DNA from: Stromatinia cepivora
Taxonomy: Eukaryota > Ascomycota > Leotiomycetes > Helotiales > Sclerotiniaceae
Reading direction: 5' to 3'
Assembly: GCA_014898415.1 (NCBI GenBank)
Contig: RCTD01000016.1
Location: 558,001-622,000 of the forward strand
Length of the DNA: 64,000 nucleotides
The position numbers were made by a program, and so were the translations under genes. The notes beneath the pieces are model-generated. The model was given only the letters and a program-made list of their open reading frames with translations, ran no database searches and was not told the origin of the DNA. Shown here piece by piece: positions 35,673 through 47,574 of the stretch (positions are counted from its first letter, which is position 1; each line of letters starts with the position of its first letter).

Positions 35673-36270
35673 AGACTTTCAGGTAGTCACAATCTTGGTA
35701 TACATGGTTTCGCGCATGAGGGTTGATAATATCAAAAGAAGAAAACGGGAGGATGGTATAGATTAGTGTTAAATTTTTTTTTTGATGACTAGACTTTGGA
35801 TAGGGAGATTGATTGATTATATTGCCATTTTTCGTATTAGAAAGACGAAACCATTGTCTATACCACTCTTTTCTATGTTTACATACAAATATAGAGATGT
35901 TCATAGAATTCGAGTACTTGCTGCATTGAGTGAATGATATCCAGTATGTATTCTGAATTGGTAGGTTGATTGCACACCGATGAGATCATGCACGGACCCT
36001 CCTTCATCTTCTGAGGTTATCTTGGTATCCAGGTACACTAGGTAAACTTCCAGGTTCTATCAAACACAACAGGGGAAATAAACATCTAACATCGAAACCC
36101 GTCTTTATTTTGCTAACCACTAATTGAAATTGAGACCACACGTTACATTGATGGTATCTCCTCCCCATTTTACCCTGGACCCGACCCCAACCGACTCCTG
36201 AAATACAGGCTACAAACAATCCTTCTCAAGCACGACATCCCCAACACATACCGATAAGACTTCACACAAC
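35673..36270. other. Intergenic
   Basis: Three-prime flank of ornithine decarboxylase, including a nine-T run at about 35775, and promoter of the M24 peptidase. No gene seen. Confidence 0.55.
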
Positions 36271-37749
36271 ATGACGTTGGAAAAAGACATCCGGGAACCC
36301 CTCCTGCCGCACCCAAAATCGCTCCAGTCGAAACCAAGAAACAAACGACGATGTTGTATAGATCACATGACATTCGTCTTGCTTCTCGCAGTCGCAATGT
36401 GGATTGTGATGGTTGTGAACTTTTTCCTGCCTCAAACCTTTCATCGAGATCTTCAGCTTACATCTACCTCTCTTCAAAAATGCGCTTGGGCTTCTCTAAA
36501 ACAACATACCTCTCTTCTTGATGTAAAACCTATCGCGAGAGAAGAATTTCTAGAACGTCAATCTATTCTTGCTGTCGCGTTGGAGAAAGCAGGCGTGGAT
36601 GCATTCATTGCCGAGCCTTCTGCTTCGACGGCATATTTTACCAATATCTCTAGTGCGTTTGAACTTTCTGAAAGGCCTTTTTTGGTTATTTTGGATAAGA
36701 GAGGGCATGCGTCGTTACTGGTGCCGAAATTTGAGATAGGGAGGATCACGGCATTGGATATGGTTTTTGAGGATAAGAGTGTTATTGAATGGAGAGAAGA
36801 AGAGTCGGCTTATGATGTGTTGGTTAAGAAAACGGGATATAAGAAGATTATGTTGGATGAACATGCAAGATTTATGATTGCGGCGGGACTTCAGGCAAAT
36901 GGTGTTGAAGTGCTGCCTACGAGTTTGGATATTCAGTCTTTGAGGGCAGTGAAGAGTGAGACGGAGTTGGATATTTTGAGGGGGGTAAATGAGTTTACGG
37001 TGCAGTTGGTCAGGAGTTTACAAACGTGTATTGCGGTGGGTATGGGTCAAGAAACTATCGTGAGAGCTGCTTCGGGACTTTTTACTCAAGCGGGTGTTGG
37101 GGCGGGATTTTGGTCTATTGTACTTTTTGGGGAACAGGCTGCAAATCCTCATGGTGGTGGTAAAGGACGGATTCTTCAGGATGGAGAGTTTGTCCTGGTT
37201 GATATTGGCACTTCTCTCCATTCGTATGGTAGCGATGTGACTCGTACGATTCTCCCGGCGAAATCGAAAGTTAGCAAGGAGTTGATGGATGTTTGGCATT
37301 TGGTACATGATGCACAGTCAGCAGCAATAGAACGGATGAATATCAACGAAACATGTTCGGTTGTGGATGAGGCGGCCAGGAATGTGATTAGAGAAAAGGG
37401 ATACGGAGAGTTCTTCACACACAGATTGGGTCATGGACTGGGCTTGGAAATGCATGAACATCCTTATTTGAATGGGGTTAATGGGGAGAAATTGAAGATG
37501 GGCGAAGTGGTTACTAATGAACCTGTAAGTCTACCTATTCGTTCCTCTCTCTCTCTATTCCTAACAACACAAGAAATGAAAATGATCCTGACAATACAAT
37601 AATAGGGTATCTACGTAACTTCAGCGCAAGCCGCCAAATTAGGTAAAGCCGCCGGTTTCGGCGTCAGAATCGAAGACGCCGTTCTGGTTACTGAGAAGGG
37701 AAGTGTAGTGATGACGGGTTCGAGGGCAAAATCTCCTTATGAACCTTGA
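36271..37749 (+). CDS. Membrane-anchored M24 metallopeptidase (Xaa-Pro dipeptidase-like)
   Basis: Pita-bread fold metallopeptidase. Exons 36271-37524 and 37606-37749 give 465 aa. The metal ligands of the M24B group are present in order: Asp in VLVDIGTSLHSYGSDVTRT (two Asp), His in HRLGHGLGLEMHEHP, Glu in VVTNEPGIYV (completed by the exon junction) and Glu in VRIEDAVLV. The creatinase-like N-domain begins at about residue 90 (EFLERQSILAVALEKAGVD). Unusually, residues about 34-54 (FVLLLAVAMWIVMVVNFFLP) form one transmembrane segment after a basic RNKRR cluster, predicting a type II protein with the catalytic part in the lumen or outside. Specificity (prolidase or aminopeptidase P) is not fixed by sequence. 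Confidence 0.9.
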
Positions 37750-38839
37750 TCGTTATTTGTTGACTCCTAGGAATAAGCGGGTTTGCAGAGTGAGTCTTGG
37801 TGTTGTGATGAGGGAAGGACCCTAGATTCGAGCTGCTGGTGTGAGTTTAGAGGAAGATTCGATGTCGGGATATATAGATATTGTAAATGGTATACTTCAT
37901 TATTTACTTAGTATTAGATCATGAGTTATAGCAATATATATATATAGAGAGAGAGAGAAACATGAAAATAAACGATGAATATACCTACCTAACAATATAA
38001 CTCCCGTCCTTTATAACATTCATGATTCAGTATCGATCCTAATCATAAGATAATTTAGTATATAGGATTGATCAGACGAACTTGTATGTATTTATTTATT
38101 CCAAATTACAATTTATTTTATTTTTATTCATATCTCCATTCACATTTTCATTGCAGTACAGTAATAACAATAGATAATTATAATAATATCCCCAGCTTGA
38201 GATCTTGTATAATATTAGAGATTTTGAGAGAGGTATACGATATATCTTATCTATTTATTAGTACTCTTGAAAATATCTATCTATTATTATAAAAATATTA
38301 TATTGTAATTTTGATTTTGGTTATTATTATATATATAGCAACTACATACATACACACATACCATGAGACGAGATGAAAATCCTCTCTGTTTTTGGGAATT
38401 ACTTACATGCGCGTTGATATTAATCATTGCAGGATAAGGGATCATATTATCGTTTGTCTGTCTATCTATTCATTTGCCATTTATCTCTGGTTATCTCTAA
38501 TTATTACCTCCAGCACCTATGCTTTTCATAATCTTTACTCGTTTCCCATTGAAAGCACCTAGTACATAAAGAGAGATTGGGTATTGTATAGTGCTGTCCA
38601 GAAAGCAAATCCTAGAACTCCACCCTATATTCCCTAGATGCCTTTACATGCCTATTGAATATACCAACTCCATATAGTCTAAATTTCAAAGCCACCGGAG
38701 TCCAATTAGACCGCCCTAAACTACCCATAAACCACTCATAAACAACCCATAAACAGCCCAATAACTATCAGTGTTCCCTGGACCTAGAAGATCACACCTA
38801 TCTCGTGCAAAATGGAATGAAAAGATGAATTTATGTCGA
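37750..38839. other. AT-rich convergent intergenic region
   Basis: Between the 3' ends of the M24 and OGFr-like genes. Very AT-rich, with an AT/AG dinucleotide tract at 37934-37959 and further TA runs near 38320. No gene seen. Confidence 0.6.
37934..37959. repeat. (TA)n(GA)n compound microsatellite
   Basis: A run of TA dinucleotides passes directly into a run of GA dinucleotides, about 26 bp in all, non-coding. Confidence 0.75.
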
Positions 38840-40001
38840 CTAAGGTTGGCGAGGAGACATAAGTTGGAATTGTTGAATTTGGTGGGTAGTGGATTGTCCA
38901 CCATTTTCTGCAGCCTTCTGATTGAAGAGCTCAGATTTGTCAAGTCTAGGCATAGGCTCGTCAAGGTTGGTTGTATCTGAGGATTCGTCTGTAGATTCTG
39001 GAGTTGCTTTGGATTTTACCACGTCCTGTAAGTCAGGCATGAGTTCGCGTGTTTCGGCAATCACAGCTTCCTTCTTGTCAAACTGAGGCTCGGATATGCG
39101 ACTTTCGCTCCCCCGAGAAACTCTACTTGGTTTTTGTGGACTAATATTAGCGCTATCTAGTTTTCTCTTTCGATCGGCGTTAACTGCAGCAATATGTGCT
39201 TTCGTGGCCTGGAATTCTGCTTCTATCTTTTCCTCCAGAGCCTTCTTTGTGTCGTGCTGCTGCTGCAAATCCCTAGCCATCTTGAATCTTTCATAATCTT
39301 TAAGGAAGGCTGTGCCCAATCTCCATTTTTTATCTGCCCGGCATTCGTTTTCGGATAGATGCGGTGCCCAATGTAGAGGTCTTTGGGCAGCGCGTCGCCA
39401 GAATTCCGCTGTTTGAGAGCTAACAATTTGTCTATGTTCATGGTAGATGATGTCTGATAGTGCCTTATAGAATGCAGCAGCTTCAGATTCCAGACCCAGA
39501 ACGCGGAGAGAGCGAAGGATTCGGCTGATTCTTAGGTGGTTATGGTCTCTCACGACGAGCCAATTGCCGCATTTGTCAGTGAAATCGGGAGATCCGACTA
39601 TCTAATAGAAAAAGTTAGACAATACTAACCTGGTATACTTGTTAAATTGACATAAAACGTACAATAGGTAAGTTATTCTCATCCAAATCATCAGCGAACT
39701 CGAATCCATAGAAGTCCAACATTTTGACCAAAGAATTCTTAAGTAGGGATTGTAAGTCAGAAGAAGAATGAAACGCAGCGAACACATCTGCATCAACCAG
39801 AGGTGCATTGCTGACCATAGACTCTTCTGGTAGAGGGAACAGCCATTGAATGTAATCGTGTGTGTCCTCCAACATTCCATGGTTCCATTTCAAGATTTGC
39901 GAAATAAATCGCCCTGCAGTGTCCGGTGTCTTGTTTCGATAGAAAGATACTAGAGGGCTCTCATGCCCAGGAGTCTCGAGAAAACTCCCGATGATAGACA
40001 T
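38840..40001 (-). CDS. Opioid growth factor receptor (OGFr) domain protein
   Basis: Exons 40001-39663 and 39601-38840, joined at a 61-nt intron with a GTACGT donor, give 366 aa. The N-terminal 200 residues match the OGFr conserved region as I know it: ILKWNHGMLEDTHDYIQWLFPLPE, LRISRILRSLRVLGL and the closing FWRRAAQRP region. The rest is charged and low-complexity, with a predicted coiled coil (RDLQQQHDTKKALEEKIEAEF) and a short basic stretch DRKRKLD that could act in nuclear import. Despite the name, the domain occurs widely in fungi without any opioid link; its role here is unknown. The start is the first ATG, close to the conserved block. Confidence 0.85.
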
Positions 40002-41511
40002 GTTGCTCGATTTTTCGCTGTGATCAAGTTAAGGAGTTGCAGTTGCGGGGTACTTTGCGTTGCTTCTTCCGCTACTTCTTGCGCTGTGCTTGGACTTCCG
40101 ATTTGGCGGGTGCAAGTGAGGATGGAGACGACTCAACAATCCTGTCTATTAGATATAGAATCGCCTGTTATATTCGAATGTTCAAACTTTTTAAAGAATC
40201 AAACATCGTCTGAAACTTTAGTTCCTAGAAAATAGTTGCATGAAGATTGAATTTGGCAATTCCTGGACTATCCATGAGTAAGGCTATGTTGAGAGGGCTA
40301 GACTCAAGATTTGAGCGAATCAGGATTAATTTGTAGATCATTTCCCTTGGCAAACCAATCAAACACAATAGGACAGATCGAGCTTTGACCTTTTCTGCAA
40401 GGCTATTAGATGATGTGACTAAGTAAACCAATCATAATAGACTTGATCTTGAGCATTAACTAATTTTGGAAGGTTGTATAGTAAAAAATACTACCTAGGT
40501 AGATAAGATTCAAATTCACTCGTTTAATAAATGGCCCTTCAAAATTTGTAGATTCAACTGGATTAGGTAATCAAAGGGTGAGGGGGGCTTTTTTATGAAG
40601 AAATGGATAACCAATCATATAAGATATCCACAGTCTGCAGGCCTTTTCTTTTGAAATCTACTATTTTTAGTATATTGACGGAATATCAATTGCCGGTCTC
40701 AAATAACCTACTATACTCCGTAGCCGTTTGTCCAAGCTTTTCGGCTTATTTCATTTATATCTTCACCGAGAATCCATTAAAAATCATCAGTTCTCATCCC
40801 ACCCACAATCCCCACCCACATCATCTCACCACCTCACCACACATCCATCACACACACAACATCCACTTTTCATGCCTTGTCTCGGCATATGTTGTGCTCG
40901 TCTTATCAACACTCATAAATATTGACTTCTATCATTTTCATTAAACCTTTACATGTTGTGAAAGCGACAGCCTTTCCATTATATCTAGGATTTCGGATGA
41001 TTTAAATGAACACGATACACTCCAACTTTTTTCATCCCCGAAGTCTCAGATAGCAAGCTGTAAGAAGATTGATTGGAACGTTGCAGGAATTATTGATGGT
41101 GTTATTGATACGACTTATTACAACACTTTCTATACCTACCACGAACCATTCTTCATCGGGCAGGTAATGCAACAGCGCATCGACTCCTTCCTTTTATCGT
41201 CTCCTCTCATGCAGGTGCATCGAGATAAAGATATTGCATCTGATCAATGCTGCAAGTTACTTATCAAACTAGTCAAATATGGGCAAGAATGCTGTCAAAA
41301 ACCCTGTTAACCACCCCTGACTACATATGTAGCCTTGCATGCAGCCTTGCAATGCACCAACTTGCTAAGTTCTTAGTACCAATGTTGAAAGTTACTTACC
41401 AGACATGGCAGGTGATAAGGAAGCTCCCATAGCTATTTTCATTGTTCCATAAGAGCTTGAACTCTCCCCAAGTGGTTGAGGACTCAAGTGAATTCTCTTT
41501 TTGCTCACAAC
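40002..41511. other. Divergent intergenic region
   Basis: Promoters of the OGFr-like and sedolisin genes. A C/A-rich CCACCC tract at 40795-40860 and repeated GCCTTGCA near 41331-41350 are the only structure noted. The open frame at 40603-40944 is rejected for lack of domain or codon signal. Confidence 0.55.
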
Positions 41512-44101
41512 ATGCATTTCTCTCTCATCGTTGCATACGGTCTCTTGGCTGGAGTGATTGCTGCTCCAGCTTCTCAAAAAAGACATGTCGTTCATGAGCG
41601 AAGAGACCAAGAACCTCGTAATTGGCGTAGGGAGAATCCATTACACCCGGATTCACACCTGCCAATGCGATTCGCCATCACTCAAAAAAACTTGCATAAC
41701 GCGGAAGCATACTTGATGGATGTTTCCAATCCCTCTTCACCAAACTATGGCAAGCATTGGAGTGCGAAGAAGGTTGCTGAAACCTTTGCTCCAAGTGCCG
41801 ACTCGGTTAGAGCGATTATTCAATGGCTTGAAGAATATGGCATCAAGAGCGAGCGTGTAAAGCAATCGCAAAGTCTCAGTTGGATTCATGCCAATGTTAC
41901 TGTTGCAGAAGCCGAGTCTCTTCTCAACACTAAATACTACGTAAGCCTAATCACTTCTTTCATCTAAAACTCCACCATGTCCAGTTCCAGGTGGATGTTT
42001 GATCTACGTTTTCTCTATCTTGATACACAGCTTTGGTCTTCACTTTCCTCCCATGCCTTACACTGTACGCAATTACTTATTCTCGGACTTGTAGGCCTAT
42101 ACACATGCCGAAACAGGCCAAACTGCTGTTGCTTGTGACGACTACAGTGTTCCTGAAAACTTGCGCAAACACATTGATTTCATTACCCCAACTCTTCACT
42201 TTGATGCAAAGGTTGTACCTCGAGAGCAGAAGCGAGACTTGAACACTAGTCAAAAGGATGCGCTTGCTAAACACAGACTGGGTTCACCAAACGACCCATC
42301 TCTGCCCAAACAAGGCAAAATTATTTCCGTTACATCGCATGGTGGACTACAAACTTCACCATTGGCGACTTGCAATACACATATCACACCCGATTGTCTC
42401 CGGGCTTTATACGAGCTTCCAACAAACGCTCCTGCTGCAAAAGGAAGTAAGTATGACTCGCTGCTGTTGGTATCAAATTTAACCAGTGATAGATTCCTAT
42501 GGTATTGTCGAATATACGCCGCAAGCATATCTCCCTGGAGGTAAGTGTCACTTTACACGTAGCCTTGCAGCCTTGCAAATGCTGACTTGGACTACAGATT
42601 TGGATCTATTCTTTGGCAACTTCTCACCTGCACTTGTCGGATCTCGACCAATTTTTGACTCTATCGACGGTGGCGTATTACAGACAGTCGTCGAGTCCTT
42701 TGACTACAACGGAGAATCTGTAAGTTCATTCTCCACTCCATCTATCTACTGCTTGTCTAATGCAGCGTAGGACTTGGATCTCGAATACGGAATGGCACTT
42801 GCATATCCTCAAAAGGTGACATTATATCAAACAGGAGATATTGGAGAGGGAGCATCGTTTAACAACTTTCTTGACGCTATCGACGGTGCCTATTGTAAAT
42901 CAGGCGGTGGTGACGATCCAGATTACGATGCAGTCTTTCCTGATCCATATGGCAATAGCAGTGATTATTACAAAGGACCCCAGAACTGTGGTGGATTCGC
43001 TGCCACCAAAGTTATTTCCACCTCCTATGGTTTCGATGAAACTGATCTTTCACCAGCCTACGAGGTACGTCAATGCAATGAATATCTTAAGCTAGGTCTT
43101 CAGGGTATCACAGTCTTGTACTCTTCTGGTGATTATGGTGTTGCGGGTAACGGGGGAGCATGTGGAACTAATAACGGTATGTCATTCCCCTTCATATATT
43201 ATTTGTAGACTCGATACTCACATATTGGGACAGCCTTCAACCCTTCATTTCCTGGTACATGTCCATACGTCACATCCGTCGGAGCCACCCAAGTCAAACC
43301 AAACGCCACTGTCACTCAACCAGAAGAGGCTGCCGAGTCTGTCAGTAAGTATAATTATTATCAAATCCTCTAACAGTTATCATCACCTATATATACATGC
43401 TAACCACAATTCTCCAGTCTATTCTGGCGGAGGATTCTCTAACATCTTTTCCATTCCCAAATACCAAAGCCACGCCGTGGCAACCTACTGTAAGTAAATC
43501 CGTCCCTCTAGCATCACATATCGCATCTCAAGCCTATCTACATACCTATCGACACGTCCTTTCCCCAGATCCAAAGCTAACATCCCCGCTAGTTGCCGAC
43601 CATCCCCCTCCATACACCTCAGCCCAGTACAACAACTCACAAACCACTCGTGGTTACCCCGACATCTCCGCCAACGGCGTAAACTACGTAGTCGCTGTCG
43701 ATGGAGAATTTTCTCTCGTCTACGGCACATCGGCCTCTTCCCCTGTCGTCGGCGCTATCTTCACCTTGATAAACGCTGCACGAATAAATGCCGGAAAAGG
43801 ACCTGTCGGATTCGTTAACCCCGTTTTGTACGCGCATCACGATGTGTTGAATGATATTACGAGTGGAGGAAACCAGGGATGTGGAACTGCTGGGTTTACA
43901 GCTGTGAAGGGATGGGATCCTGTTACGGGTCAGTATTTTGTTTCCTTTTCTGTTTTTTTGTCTCATGTGCTTCGGGTTCTTTGAGGAATCGGGGGATGGA
44001 TTCAAGCTCTCATCTCACTATATGACTAACTCCCGCCCAAAACAGGACTCGGAACGCCCAATTACCCCAAACTTCTCAAACTCTACCTTTCGCTTCCTTA
44101 G
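41512..44101 (+). CDS. Secreted tripeptidyl-peptidase of the sedolisin family (S53)
   Basis: Serine-carboxyl peptidase releasing tripeptides in acid surroundings. Exons 41512-41940, 42095-42446, 42493-42540, 42598-42719, 42771-43176, 43234-43344, 43418-43489, 43593-43928 and 44046-44101 join in phase to 643 aa. A signal peptide (MHFSLIVAYGLLAGVIAAP) precedes the S53 pro-domain (MRFAITQKNLHNAEAYLMDV). Catalytic residues: E316 and D320 in GESDLDLEYG, formed across intron 4; the oxyanion Asp in YSSGDYGVAG; S560 in YGTSASSPV. The calcium site region is DITSGGNQGCG through GWDPVTGLGTPNYPK, formed across the last intron. Nine exons make it the most split gene here. The first intron (154 nt) is the longest and least certain. 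Highly similar to fungal Sed/TPP1-like enzymes. Confidence 0.93.
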
Positions 44102-45048
44102 TTGGACACTCATCGATATATAAGACATTATCATCCGCAAAATCAAACAATATACTAGCATAGAAAAGCTGAGAAGAGTTGAACAAGATTGAGACTAAGA
44201 CTAACTACTAAATGGTTGGAAGATACATATTAAAACAGTTCGGGATTGTATATGGATCCAGACAGAAAGAGAAGAAAGAAATAAAGAAAGAGTGATTCTT
44301 GTTTCCTTGCCCGGTACCACTCACTATCCTACTACCGCGGAGTAATTACATAACATACTCAAGTACATACGGTAGGTATATATAATGTTAAATGAACATT
44401 CGTATCACATTATATTATATTTTATTGCATCGTCGTACCATCATCGTACAGCAGTGACACAAATTCAAACCAGCAATTCCTTTAACATCCAATTCAAGGG
44501 CTCAACTTCACTTTAACTTCATACTAAAAAACTCGGCCATTTTCGTTGCATCGCATATGGATCTGGATTTTCAACTTCATAGAGCATTTCACTGTGATGC
44601 ATATCAATAAATGTGTATGAGAGAGAAACTGGAAACTTCAACATTTCAACAGAGTAATATCGATCTTTGCGAGGCACTTGGATTAGGCACAAATACACAG
44701 GATCATAATTTGAGATCAACGTATTTTTGCAATGCTTTTTGTGATTAGATTTCATGACATACCCCATTTATTACGACGGAGCGTCATGTCAACCATATCA
44801 CATCAGAAATATCAATCCTTTGCAATAATATCTAAGATTGTTGTTCCACAACCAGAGACTTATTTCATTGAGAGCGGAATAACGATCAAGTCCACTCCTT
44901 TTGAACGCACAGGGCTTTCCCTCTCAAACCATAGCACATTAACAGTTATCGAGTATCTTTCCCTCATTAGTGCTTTCAATTTTTACCCCCAAGAGATACA
45001 GATCATTGCGGAAACATCTTAATTATTTTTTTTGTTGGGTATTGACAT
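44102..45048. other. Convergent intergenic region
   Basis: Between the 3' ends of the sedolisin and uS2 genes. Open frames at 44519-44767 (minus) and 44732-45022 (plus) have protein-like composition but no start context, intron logic or family match; they may be gene relics, and I do not annotate them as genes. Confidence 0.5.
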
Positions 45049-46067
45049 TTACCATTGCTCAGTAGCTCCGGAAGCAGCCCACTCTTGTCCAGCGGCAGCT
45101 GGTGTAGCAGCCCAGTCAGATGGCTCAGCAGCATCCCATGAAGCTCCACCAGCGGCAGCAGTGTTGCTAGCAGCAGTGAATGCACCGGCAGTAGCACCAG
45201 AGACTTCCCAATCACCGGCACCGGCGAATCCTTGGTCAACGGCAGCGGCACCGACCTGTGAAATTGAGTTAGTAAGATCTTTCTGGATCAATTCGACATA
45301 TATAACATACCTCATCAGCACCTGGAGCCTTAGCCTCCTCAATGGCATCCTTGTTCTCCTCAGCTTCTGGGTCACGGTAGAAGTACAAATCAACCATGGT
45401 GTCCCACTCAGCCTCGCGGGAAGCGATGGAACCACGGAGACGGAGAACCTCACGAGCCAACATCCACCAGACCAAACCAATGGAGTGACGACCCTTGTTG
45501 TTGGTTGGGATAGCTACATCGACGAAATCGGTTGGGGAATCGGTGTCGCAAAGGGCGATAACTGGGATGTTGACGTAGGAAGCCTCCTTGATAGCTTGAG
45601 CATCGGTACGTGGGTCGGTAACAATGATGAGGCGGGGTTCCTTGAAGGATCGGGTGATGTAATTGGTGAAGTTACCAGGGGTGAAACGACCAGCGATGGC
45701 AACAGCACCAGTGTGGGCGGCGAACTTCAAGACAGCACGTTGACCGTAAGGACGAGCGGAGATAACACAGATATCAGCTGGGTTGTCGATGGCTGCGATG
45801 ATGCGGGCAGCAAGGACGATCTTCTCCCTGTAAAATAAATTTGTTAGACCTAAGTTTCCCTGACTGGCCCTCTCAATCTTCTTCTGTTCAAACGTACCAG
45901 GTCTTGCCAATGTTGATAACATTGATTCCATCTGGGCGAGTCTTCCAGAGGTATGGCTCCATGTGAACTTGCAAGTTCTTGGATCCCAAATGGCATTGAG
46001 CCGCCAAAAGCTGCTCAATATCCTGGGAGGTAGGATTGAAAATCGCGGGGAGTTGGGAAGGTGCCAT
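45049..46067 (-). CDS. rps0: 40S ribosomal protein S0 (uS2)
   Basis: Small-subunit ribosomal protein of the uS2 family, needed for 40S maturation. Exons 46067-45898, 45827-45311 and 45255-45049 join to 297 aa. Conserved stretches include [55 protein letters not shown] and [20 protein letters not shown]. The C-terminus is the Ala/Trp-rich acidic tail typical of eukaryotic uS2 ([17 protein letters not shown]). Codon use is strongly biased to C-ending codons, as expected for high expression. It shares a 307-bp divergent promoter with the mitochondrial uS15 gene, which contains an AACCCTAA box. Identification is secure. Confidence 0.97.
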
Positions 46068-46374
46068 CTTTGAGATTTGATTTATTATTGTCAAGTTGGT
46101 CAAACCTTTAGGAAGATGGTTGTCGTAAGTTGTCGATTTGCGAGGGACGAAGAATCAATTTTGCGATAGTGCGAAATAAAAAGTTAACGAAACCCTAATC
46201 AAGATTGCCTATTGGCCCTTGTCATTTAAGCCATAAATATCAGGCTTCAGAACAATTTTCCCACTAGTCCACATTAGATGTTAGCTCAGAAATTTATCTG
46301 GATGGGACTTTGAGGGGAGCAGAGGACTAGTAAGCTGATGGAATGATGAGTTGATTCAATTAAACAAAATCACA
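46068..46374. promoter_or_regulatory. Shared divergent promoter, rps0 / mitochondrial uS15
   Basis: 307 bp between divergent starts of a cytosolic and a mitochondrial ribosomal protein gene. AACCCTAA lies at 46191-46198, about 124 bp from the rps0 start. This is the telomere-like box reported in fungal ribosomal protein promoters as a Tbf1-type site; use here is inferred. Confidence 0.6.
46191..46198. promoter_or_regulatory. AACCCTAA box near rps0 / mrps28
   Basis: Exact AACCCTAA in the 307-bp gap between the two ribosomal protein genes; matches the telomere-like (Tbf1-type) box known from fungal ribosomal protein promoters. Confidence 0.55.
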
Positions 46375-47386
46375 ATGCCTCCTCGAATATCCATTATTTC
46401 GCGGTTAAGCGCACCTTCTCGTAAGACACAAACACTGGCGATAGCATGAATCATTTTATCTAATTGTTATAACAGTTTGTTTTCGCCCTGCTGCAAGTTC
46501 ATCAACATGCTCTTTCTCCACCACATCCGCAGCCAATGCCGCCACATTCGCCCAGCGAAGAGCGCATAAAGATCCTTATGCATTAGCACAATCTAGACAG
46601 AGAAAACAGTCGAATCTGGAAAGACAGACAGTACTTCAGAAGGAACGGGCAGCCTCATTGGGAGATCCAGTACGGGGAGTGTCCACACCATTTCTAGAAT
46701 CTCTCGATTCCGTCGGAAGATCTACAATCAAACTCGACGCAATCACGGCACAGGGCTCGGGAGGGGCCAAATTCAAAATTACCGATAACGTTCTCTTGAA
46801 CCACTTTTTAACCCCGACAGAGCTCCAAGGCGCCATCCAACATTCATACCACCTTACAGAGCCTCCGTTAGCCGAGAATCGAAATTTAGCAGACGTTCAC
46901 GAAGAGGAGCAGGCAAAGAAGAAGCACGAGGAAGATCATGCGAAAGCGGTCGCAGCGTTGGCTCGTATTGTAAGCTTAGAAAACGCAAACTCGAAGGATA
47001 AGACCAGGGCGAACATTGTAAGGTGTATAGATACTTTCGGACGTCACCGGACGGATGGGGTTCTGAAGCCTAGGGCACCCACACAGGATGCTATTGCAGG
47101 CGCGGATAGACCAGAGAAGACACCAAGAGCTGGGCCAGATACAGGGAGTTCTGAGGTCCAAATTGCGATTTTGACTACAAAGATTAGGGTCCTTGCGAAT
47201 CAATTGGAATCGAAGCGCGGAAACAAGGATAAGGTTAACAAAAGAAACTTGCGTTTATTAGTTCATAGGAGGCAGAAGTTGCTCAAGTATCTAAGGAAAA
47301 AGGAGCGTGGTAGTGATAGATGGGAGAATCTGATTACAACCTTGGGCTTAACAGAGGGTACATGGAAAGGGGAGATAAGTCTGTAA
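46375..47386 (+). CDS. mrps28: Mitochondrial small-subunit ribosomal protein uS15m
   Basis: Exons 46375-46420 and 46476-47386 join to 318 aa. The C-terminal third is a clear S15 domain: TGSSEVQIAILTTKIRVLA, NKRNLRLLVHRRQKLLKYLR and a final charged DRWENLITTLGL. The N-terminus, made by the first exon plus the start of the second (MPPRISIISRLSAPS, RPAASSSTCSFSTTS), is rich in Arg/Ser with no acids, a classic mitochondrial targeting sequence. The middle is a charged extension typical of fungal mitoribosomal proteins. An unspliced reading beginning at 46658 would lose the targeting signal, so the two-exon model is preferred. It converges on the V-ATPase d gene with 188 bp between stops. Confidence 0.93.
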
Positions 47387-47574
47387 ATAATATCAAGATG
47401 TATATCACCATGATTTAAGTATGTATCCTAGAAGGTATAAAAGTGTATCATGCAATTTGAAAATCAATATCCGTAATCTCCCTACGCCAGCTCGCCAACT
47501 AGACCAGTACAGAACCTTGACACCCTAATGTCAAGTTCAAAGAAAAGACTATTAATAACATGTTTATCCCCACA

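Noticed and set aside
40603..40944. 113-codon frame upstream of the sedolisin
   Set aside because: His/Pro/Ser bias from a CCACAC-rich tract; no domain.
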